This document shows, piece after piece, positions 12,487 to 17,313 of a DNA stretch of 17,313 nucleotides. The DNA is taken from contig JAEDFW010000026.1 in the NCBI GenBank assembly GCA_016297855.1, positions 1 to 17,313 on the forward strand, given 5' to 3'. Each line of letters starts with the position of its first letter. The stretch's first letter is position 1. Both the position numbers and the translations under genes were made by a program. The stretch is from Oscillospiraceae bacterium (GTDB lineage Bacteria > Bacillota > Clostridia > Oscillospirales > Oscillospiraceae). The notes beneath the pieces are model-generated. The model saw only the letters and a program-made list of their open reading frames with translations. It made no database searches and was not told the origin of the DNA.

Positions 12487-13161
12487 TTACGCCTCCTGTT
12501 TGATTGACAGATACAGCTTTCCGCCGGGTTCCGCCGTCATAAGATAGACCGAGCGCACGGTGCAGTTGTAATGCCCCAGCTGCTCGTCCAGCCAGCTCTG
12601 CGTCTTACCCAGCAGCTGCAGATTGTGTTTGAGAAGTTTTCCGCCCGAGATGATTGTGATGGGCAGCTGCAGATCGTCTACCTGTACGCCTGCGTCTTTT
12701 GCAGCAGCAGGCTCGTATTTGGGGTAGAGCAGCGCGCTGATCGCACCGTTGGTTTCGAGAATCGCGTATTTGACCGTGGTGATATCCACAATACCCTGGA
12801 TGCGCAGAAATTCGGTCAGTTCGTCCGGGTTGACGCGTGTTTTCTTCATGTTTTTCTGCAGCAGCTTCCCATGTTCGATCAAGATCACCGGCTTGCCGCA
12901 GAAGATCCTGCGCAGATGGACGCTGTGATACGAGCCTACGGATAAAAGCAGCTCAATGGCCAGCACGATCAGAATCGGAATCAAGCCCGACAGAAGCGGG
13001 ATGCCAGTGTCCTGCATCGGTACGGAGGCAAGATCGGCAATCAGAATGCTCACGACAAACTCCATCGGCTCCATCTCGCCGAGCTGCCGTTTGCCCATCA
13101 GGCGCACAACAAGAATCAGTACCAGATACAGGATCACACTGCGGATGAAAGAGATCAGCAT
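12487..13161 (-). CDS. DUF421 (YetF-type) membrane protein
   Basis: A 224-residue protein of the DUF421 family. Three membrane spans fill about residues 4-75, with the signature RLMGKRQLGEMEPMEFVVSI and LIADLASVPMQD. The cytoplasmic part (about 85-224) starts GKPVILIEHGKLLQKNMKK, then RVNPDELTEFLRIQGI and VKYAILETNGAISALLYP. Family members (YetF, YrbG, YdfS in Bacillus) are partly linked to spores, but no mechanism can be read here. The start at 13161 is supported by GAGGTG eight bases upstream; the frame extends to 13413 without a better start. It is the first gene of a two-gene operon with DUF4363. Confidence 0.92.
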   Translation of the reverse strand: MLISFIRSVILYLVLILVVRLMGKRQLGEMEPMEFVVSILIADLASVPMQDTGIPLLSGLIPILIVLAIELLLSVGSYHSVHLRRIFCGKPVILIEHGKLLQKNMKKTRVNPDELTEFLRIQGIVDITTVKYAILETNGAISALLYPKYEPAAAKDAGVQVDDLQLPITIISGGKLLKHNLQLLGKTQSWLDEQLGHYNCTVRSVYLMTAEPGGKLYLSIKQEA

Positions 13162-13252
13162 GGATGATTCACCTCGCTGACATTGTTTCCTGCGGCAGGC
13201 AAAAGTATGCAAAATCCGCGAAAAAGTCGCCCTGTTCATTTGCGTGCATCTG

Positions 13253-13264
13253 TGATACAATATA
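13253..13264. promoter_or_regulatory. Overlapping divergent extended -10 elements
   Basis: On the + strand TG-A-TACAAT (13253-13261) would start transcription about 55 nt before the small membrane gene and the ruvC operon. On the - strand TG-C-TATATT (-10 at 13264-13259) points towards the DUF421 operon about 95 nt away. Neither has a good -35, so both would rely on the extended -10. The two would compete for polymerase. Confidence 0.45.
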
Positions 13265-13322
13265 GCAAATGAGTATTGCATCCTGCTGTCCGGCAGGAGC
13301 GTATGGGTTTTGGAGGCGCAGC

Positions 13323-13505
13323 ATGAAGCAGGATAAAACGAGCGAGCAGCTGGAATACGACAGCGCGAAGGCACAGCAGCCCGAGCAGAAGCAGTCCTAT
13401 ACGCCAAGACCAAAGTCGCAGATCATTCTGGCGTGGGTGCTGATCGCAGTGGTGGTGCTGGCCATTCTGGGCTCGTGCTACTGGCAGATGTTCGGGAAGT
13501 TCTGA
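13323..13505 (+). CDS. Small single-span membrane protein upstream of ruvC
   Basis: A 60-residue protein. The N-terminal 30 residues are hydrophilic, rich in Gln, Lys and Glu (for example SAKAQQPEQKQSYTPRPK). One membrane helix lies at about 32-52 (IILAWVLIAVVVLAILGSCY), followed by a short WQMFGKF tail. ATG 13323 has TGGAGG six bases upstream; the in-frame ATG at 13269 lacks a ribosome site. Its stop lies 13 nt before ruvC, so it is probably the first gene of the ruvCAB-glmM operon. I do not recognise a named family. The N-in, C-out topology is inferred from the charge distribution. Confidence 0.75.
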   Translation: MKQDKTSEQLEYDSAKAQQPEQKQSYTPRPKSQIILAWVLIAVVVLAILGSCYWQMFGKF

Positions 13506-13518
13506 TTCGGAGGAGAGC

Positions 13519-14013
13519 ATGCTGATTTTGGGAATCGACCCCGGCTACGCTACAACGGGCTTCGGCGTGGTGCAGGCCGTGCGATCAGAATACCGTCTCG
13601 TGAACTACGGTACCATCACCACCCCGGCATCGTTGCCGTTTCCTGAGCGGCTGAAAATGCTCTATGAGGATATGATGGAGCTTCTTCAGACGGTAAAGCC
13701 CGATGCGGTGGCAGTGGAGGAGCTGTTCTGGGGCCACAACGTCACGACCGGTATCGGCGTGTCGCATGGACGGGGCGTTATCCTGCTTGCCATTGCGCAG
13801 TACGGTGCGCCGCTTTTTGAATACACGCCCAATCAGGTCAAGCAGTCGGTCGTGGGCTTCGGTGCGGCTGAAAAGCGGCAGGTCATGGATATGACCCGGC
13901 GGCTTTTGAGAATGGAAAAAGTCGCGCGGCCGGACGATGCCGCCGATGCCATCGCCATTGCGCTGTGCCATGCGCGAAGCGCTACCTCACGCCTGACAGG
14001 ACTGGAACAATAG
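13519..14013 (+). CDS. ruvC: Crossover junction endodeoxyribonuclease RuvC
   Basis: A 164-residue Holliday-junction resolvase of the RNase H-like fold that nicks junctions symmetrically after RuvAB branch migration. Catalytic acids are in place: Asp7 (ILGIDPG), Glu67/Glu68 (VEELF), and Asp140 with Asp143 (DDAADAIAIALCH). YTPNQVKQSVVGFGAAEKRQ matches the family region between them. The stretch after EELF reads WGHNVTTGIGVSHGRGV where many homologues have a GQARG-type sequence, a mild divergence in the DNA-contact region. ATG 13519 has GGAGGAG just upstream. It is followed by ruvA after 9 nt. Confidence 0.96.
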   Translation: MLILGIDPGYATTGFGVVQAVRSEYRLVNYGTITTPASLPFPERLKMLYEDMMELLQTVKPDAVAVEELFWGHNVTTGIGVSHGRGVILLAIAQYGAPLFEYTPNQVKQSVVGFGAAEKRQVMDMTRRLLRMEKVARPDDAADAIAIALCHARSATSRLTGLEQ

Positions 14014-14022
14014 GAGAAGGCT

Positions 14023-14622
14023 ATGTTCTATTACTTAAACGGCACTATCACGGTGCTCGATCAGAATCTGGCAGTTGTCGACTGCGGCGGTGTGGGCTAC
14101 GCCTGCCGGACGACAAATTTCACACTTACGCGGCTGCAGCTGGGAAAGCCCGCGAAGCTCTACACGTACTGCAACATCCGTGAGGACGCATTTGATATCT
14201 ACGGTTTTTTCACGCGTGAGGAAATGAACTGCTTTGAGCAGCTTCTGTCTGTCTCCGGCGTGGGGCCAAAGGCGGCGCTGGCGATTTTGTCGGTCGTTTC
14301 GCCCGAGCAGTTTACGCTTGCCGTGATGACGCAGGACGACAAGACACTTATGATGGCACAGGGCGTTGGCAAAAAGATGGCGCAGCGGATCTTGCTGGAG
14401 CTGAAGGATAAGATCGCGGGCCAGCAGTTGGAACTCTCGACCGCGAGCATGGCGGGCGCGCCGACAGTGCGCGGCAGCAAATCCGCTGAGGCCACGGCCG
14501 CGCTGGCCAGTCTCGGATACAGCACGGCCGAGATCGGCGCGGCGCTCAAGGGCATCGACGTGGAGAACCTGCCGCTGGAAGAGATTGTGCGGCAGGCACT
14601 GCGCGCAATGGTCATGAAATAA
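14023..14622 (+). CDS. ruvA: Holliday junction DNA helicase subunit RuvA
   Basis: A 199-residue junction-binding protein that forms tetramers on four-way DNA and loads RuvB. Domain I (about 1-62) is an OB-fold (FYYLNGTITVLDQNLAVVD, GVGYACRT). Domain II (about 63-140) has two helix-hairpin-helix motifs: LLSVSGVGPKAALAIL and MMAQGVGKKMAQRILLELKD. A linker leads to domain III (about 155-199), which contacts RuvB: ATAALASLGYSTAEIGAALK. Length fits the family. The ruvC stop (TAG) overlaps its AGGAG ribosome site, so translation is tightly linked. Next is ruvB after 12 nt. Confidence 0.97.
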   Translation: MFYYLNGTITVLDQNLAVVDCGGVGYACRTTNFTLTRLQLGKPAKLYTYCNIREDAFDIYGFFTREEMNCFEQLLSVSGVGPKAALAILSVVSPEQFTLAVMTQDDKTLMMAQGVGKKMAQRILLELKDKIAGQQLELSTASMAGAPTVRGSKSAEATAALASLGYSTAEIGAALKGIDVENLPLEEIVRQALRAMVMK

Positions 14623-14634
14623 GGAGGACACCGG

Positions 14635-15684
14635 ATGAGTCTGGACTTTTCGCAGGATTATGATGCGCCGATCGTAACGACGTCGTTCACCCCGAGCGAC
14701 GACGGAGAGGTGAACCTCCGGCCCAAAACACTGGCCGACTATACCGGTCAGGAGAAGGCAAAGGGAAATCTGTCTGTCTACATTGAGGCCGCGCGCCGGC
14801 GCAGCGAGCCACTCGATCATGTGCTGCTCTACGGCCCGCCGGGTCTTGGCAAGACGACGCTCGCGGGCGTCATCGCCAATGAAATGGGTGCGGGCATCCG
14901 TATCACCTCCGGACCGGCAATTGAAAAGGCAGGCGATCTGGCAGCCTTGCTTACCAACCTCGCCCCGGGCGATATTCTGTTCATCGACGAGATCCACCGC
15001 CTCAACCGCGCAGTGGAGGAGATTTTATATCCTGCGATGGAGGACTACGCCATCGATATCATTATCGGCAAGGGGCCTTCTGCCAACTCCATCCGGCTCG
15101 ATCTGCCGCGCTTTACGCTCATTGGCGCGACAACACGCGCCGGCCAGCTCTCAAGCCCTCTGCGCGACCGGTTCGGCGTGCAGCTGCGGCTCGAGCTGTA
15201 TACGAACGAAGAGCTTGCGCGCATCGTTACGCGCTCTGCGGCGCTTCTGGGCATCGAGATCGCGCCGGACGGTGCGTATGAGATTGCTTCGCGCTCGCGC
15301 GGCACGCCGCGAATCGCCAACCGGCTACTGCGCCGTGTGCGCGATTTCGCACAGGTCTACTACGACGGCGTCATCACCAAGGAGGCCGCCGACCACGCGC
15401 TGGGAAGGCTTGAGGTCGACAAACTGGGGCTTGATGCCATTGACCGGCGGATGCTGCGCGCCGTCATCACGAACTACGGCGGCGGACCGGTTGGTCTTGA
15501 GACGCTGGCCGCCACCATCGGCGAGGAGGCTGTCACGCTCGAGGATGTGTATGAGCCGTATCTGATGCAGATCGGGTTTCTGACGCGCACACCGCGCGGC
15601 CGCTGCGTGACGCAGCTGGCATATGACCATCTGCATTTGGAAAACAATACCGCTGCGCAGCCCGAACAGCTGCGCTTTCAGTAA
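14635..15684 (+). CDS. ruvB: Holliday junction DNA helicase motor subunit RuvB
   Basis: A 349-residue AAA+ ATPase that drives branch migration together with RuvA. Walker A GPPGLGKTT is at 67-75, Walker B DEIH at 118-121, sensor 1 GATTRAG at 164-170, and the arginine-finger segment PLRDRFG at 175-181. Sensor 2 lies in RSRGTPRIANRLLRRVRDFA. The C-terminal winged helix ends with EPYLMQIGFLTRTPRGRCVT, a strongly conserved RuvB end, followed by a short variable tail. ATG 14635 has AAGGAGG upstream. It overlaps nothing and is followed by glmM after 9 nt; its stop codon overlaps the glmM ribosome site (TAAGGAG). Confidence 0.98.
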   Translation: MSLDFSQDYDAPIVTTSFTPSDDGEVNLRPKTLADYTGQEKAKGNLSVYIEAARRRSEPLDHVLLYGPPGLGKTTLAGVIANEMGAGIRITSGPAIEKAGDLAALLTNLAPGDILFIDEIHRLNRAVEEILYPAMEDYAIDIIIGKGPSANSIRLDLPRFTLIGATTRAGQLSSPLRDRFGVQLRLELYTNEELARIVTRSAALLGIEIAPDGAYEIASRSRGTPRIANRLLRRVRDFAQVYYDGVITKEAADHALGRLEVDKLGLDAIDRRMLRAVITNYGGGPVGLETLAATIGEEAVTLEDVYEPYLMQIGFLTRTPRGRCVTQLAYDHLHLENNTAAQPEQLRFQ

Positions 15685-15693
15685 GGAGTTATT

Positions 15694-17046
15694 ATGGGTA
15701 AATTATTTGGAACCGACGGCATCCGGGGCGTGGCGAATGGAACGCTGACGGCGGAGCTTGCCTACCGGGTCGGCCAGTCTGCCGCAATCTCGCTGGCCGA
15801 GAGAACCGGAACAAAGCCGATGGTCGTCATCGGCAAGGATACGCGTATCTCATCCGATATGCTCGAGTGCGCGCTCATCGCGGGCCTGACGGCCTGCGGC
15901 TGCGACGTGACGACGCTTGGTGTGATCCCCACGCCGGGCGTAGCGTATCTGACGGTCATGCTCCATGCCGATGCAGGCGTGGTGATCTCGGCGTCACACA
16001 ATCCGTTTGAGCACAACGGCATCAAAATGTTCTCCGACAAAGGCTTTAAGCTGAACGATGCGCTCGAAGAAGAAATTGAGCGCCTCATCCTGCAAGAAGG
16101 CGCGCTGCCCGTCAAGACACATGACGAGCTAGGCAGAGTGAAAGATGGCAGGCAGTATCTTTCACAGTATCTGGACCATCTGGCTTCCACGGTGGGGCAG
16201 CTCGCGCCTTTGCGCGTGCTCTTTGACTGTGCCAACGGCGCGTCAAGCGTCACGGCAAGAAGCCTCTTTGACCGTTTCGCGCTGCAGGCCGACTATATGA
16301 GCTGCGAGCCGGACGGCGTGAACATCAACGACCATTGCGGCTCGACGCATCTTGAAAAGCTCAGCGCGCGCGTGAGAGAAGGTGGGTACGATCTTGGCCT
16401 TGCGTTCGATGGCGATGCCGACCGGTGCCTGGCTGTGGATGAAAACGGCGAGGAGATCGACGGTGACAAGATCATGGCCGTCTGCGCCAGAACACTCACC
16501 GCGCAGGGCAAGCTTCAGGGCGGCGGCTTTGTGGCCACAGTGATGTCCAATATGGGCCTGCATAAATACTGCGCCGCGCAGAATCTGCGCCTGCTTTGCG
16601 CCAGCGTGGGCGACCGCAATGTGCTCGAACTCATGCAGAAAGAGCACATGGTGCTCGGCGGCGAGCAGTCAGGACACATCATCTTTCTTGAACATATGAC
16701 CACCGGCGACGGCCAGCTGGCTGCGTTGCAGTTTTTGTCCATTCTGACACAGACCGGCAAACGCGCAAGCGAGCTGGTGCGCGATATTCCGCGTTACCCG
16801 CAGGTGCTCATCAACGTAAAGGTACGTGGCAACGAGGAAAAGGCAGCCATTATGAACAGCGCTGCCCTTTCAAACGAGATCGCCGCGGCGGAACGTCTGC
16901 TCGCCGGGGATGGCCGCGTTCTGGTGCGCGCTTCGGGTACGGAGCCGCTTATCCGTGTGATGGTCGAGGCCGGCAGCGAGCCGGCAGCGGAACAGACGGC
17001 GCAGAGCCTGGTGAAAGCCGTCGAAAACTTACAAAAAAATCTCTGA
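15694..17046 (+). CDS. glmM: Phosphoglucosamine mutase GlmM
   Basis: A 450-residue alpha-D-phosphohexomutase that converts glucosamine 6-phosphate to glucosamine 1-phosphate, on the way to UDP-GlcNAc for peptidoglycan. It carries FGTDGIRG at the N-terminus, the active-site loop SASHNPFEHNGIK with phosphoserine Ser101, the Mg2+-binding DGDADR at 239-244, the sugar-binding GEQSGH, and the phosphate-binding RASGTEPLIRV near the C-terminus. Length is typical (about 445-450). It is the last gene of the ruvCAB run; placing a cell-wall gene after ruvB is an operon arrangement I cannot interpret functionally. No intrinsic terminator is visible after its stop before the next promoter, 24 nt away. Confidence 0.98.
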   Translation: MGKLFGTDGIRGVANGTLTAELAYRVGQSAAISLAERTGTKPMVVIGKDTRISSDMLECALIAGLTACGCDVTTLGVIPTPGVAYLTVMLHADAGVVISASHNPFEHNGIKMFSDKGFKLNDALEEEIERLILQEGALPVKTHDELGRVKDGRQYLSQYLDHLASTVGQLAPLRVLFDCANGASSVTARSLFDRFALQADYMSCEPDGVNINDHCGSTHLEKLSARVREGGYDLGLAFDGDADRCLAVDENGEEIDGDKIMAVCARTLTAQGKLQGGGFVATVMSNMGLHKYCAAQNLRLLCASVGDRNVLELMQKEHMVLGGEQSGHIIFLEHMTTGDGQLAALQFLSILTQTGKRASELVRDIPRYPQVLINVKVRGNEEKAAIMNSAALSNEIAAAERLLAGDGRVLVRASGTEPLIRVMVEAGSEPAAEQTAQSLVKAVENLQKNL

Positions 17047-17070
17047 AATCAAAAACAGTTTTATTTACTA

Positions 17071-17098
17071 TTGACAAACCCGAAAACTTTGCTATAAT
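17071..17098 (+). promoter_or_regulatory. Perfect-box sigma-A promoter at the right edge
   Basis: TTGACA (17071-17076) and TATAAT (17093-17098) are both exact consensus with a 16-bp spacer. A T/A-rich stretch (TTTTATTTACTA) lies just upstream, UP-element-like. Transcription would begin near 17105. Confidence 0.88.
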
Positions 17099-17103
17099 GA
17101 CCG

Positions 17104-17313
17104 TAGATGTGGATGAATTTTACAGTTTCTGCTGTGTGCATCCGTATCCCGTATGCGCCTGACGAATCTTCGGTTTACTTTGTACCCTCTCTTTTGTGTA
17201 CATGTGATGAATCGGTTTCCAATCAAGATCGCGTGGCAGTTTTCAGCACATCCAGCGTAAGCTGATGGCATATCAATGACCCTGTTTCTACGAGCGTGAG
17301 CCGCAAATCTCAG
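17104..17313 (+). ncRNA. Unassigned transcribed leader or small RNA, cut by the window end
   Basis: More than 200 nt follow the promoter without a credible coding start. Visible pairings are a hairpin at 17111-17143 (GGATG/CATCC with inner ACAG/CTGT), a stem TGTAC/GTACA at 17181-17202, a hairpin at 17249-17267 capped by a GTAA (GNRA) tetraloop with a bulged C, and a possible long-range closing stem CGTAGA (17102-17107) with TCTACG (17287-17292). I could not match it to the glmS ribozyme, T-box, 6S, tmRNA or common riboswitch cores. It may be a structured RNA, or the leader of a gene or rRNA operon beyond the window. Confidence 0.4.

Noticed and set aside
13162..13210. CATACT at 13204-13209 (- strand) upstream of DUF421 as a spore sigma-E or sigma-G -10
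   Set aside because: The last base of the -10 mismatches and there is no acceptable -35 at the right distance, so it was not called.
17113..17265. A 50-codon open frame (ATG 17113 to TGA 17263-17265) after the right-edge promoter
   Set aside because: The start would lie only about eight bases after the predicted transcription start, with no ribosome site, and the product shows no recognisable pattern. An open stretch of this length is not unusual by chance.
17104..17313. glmS ribozyme or T-box leader after glmM
   Set aside because: glmS often follows glmM, but neither the ribozyme core nor T-box signature sequences could be found in the visible part.
1..17313. CRISPR arrays, insertion sequences, prophage or integrase genes, tRNA and rRNA genes
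   Set aside because: No regularly spaced repeats, transposase or integrase motifs, terminal inverted repeats, or RNA gene cores were seen on either strand.

Overview
The window looks like a chromosomal segment from a moderately GC-rich, low-GC-lineage Gram-positive anaerobe of the class Clostridia, probably near the Oscillospiraceae/Butyricicoccaceae. The evidence is strong AGGAGG-type ribosome binding sites before nearly every gene, consensus sigma-A promoters, and small families typical of Clostridia (DUF1540, DUF5685, DUF6514, DUF4363 next to DUF421). The genus cannot be named from the sequence alone. I see no mobile element, CRISPR array, tRNA or rRNA, and nearly all of it reads as ordinary core and near-core genome.

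Layout. (1) 1-2253 (+): the 3' end of an AraC-family regulator, overlapping an M20 amidohydrolase, then a B3/B4-domain protein. (2) 2346-3237 (+): argR followed 13 nt later by a half-size EamA-type transporter. (3) 3238-4262: an XRE-TPR regulator whose promoter lies inside a 12-bp-arm palindrome. (4) 4275-5131 (-): rpe, read from a perfect sigma-A promoter through a roughly 170-nt structured leader. (5) 5163-8172 (+): an xpaC-telA-TPM-domain operon starting back-to-back with the rpe promoter and closed by a strong terminator. (6) 8191-8458 (+): a DUF1540 cysteine-rich miniprotein behind a sigma-G-like promoter, ending in a bidirectional terminator. (7) 8477-10846 (-): a YihY/BrkB membrane protein, then a translationally coupled DUF5685/J-domain pair with its own promoter. 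(8) 11041-11919 (+): a DUF6514 protein and nrdR. (9) 12042-13161 (-): a DUF421-DUF4363 pair. (10) 13323-17046 (+): a small single-span membrane protein, ruvC-ruvA-ruvB and glmM, apparently one operon. (11) 17071-17313: a perfect-consensus promoter followed by more than 200 nt of non-coding, foldable sequence that runs off the window.

Functionally, the ruvCAB block gives Holliday-junction branch migration and resolution, glmM feeds cell-wall precursor synthesis, nrdR controls ribonucleotide reductase genes, rpe serves the pentose phosphate pathway and argR senses arginine. xpaC-telA-TPM is an envelope/toxic-anion-stress type cluster of poorly known mechanism. The best candidates for something new are the coupled DUF5685/J-protein pair with cysteine-rich parts in both partners, the putative forespore-type promoter of the DUF1540 gene, and the two structured leaders (rpe and the right edge). 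I found no clear evidence for an entirely new multi-gene system.
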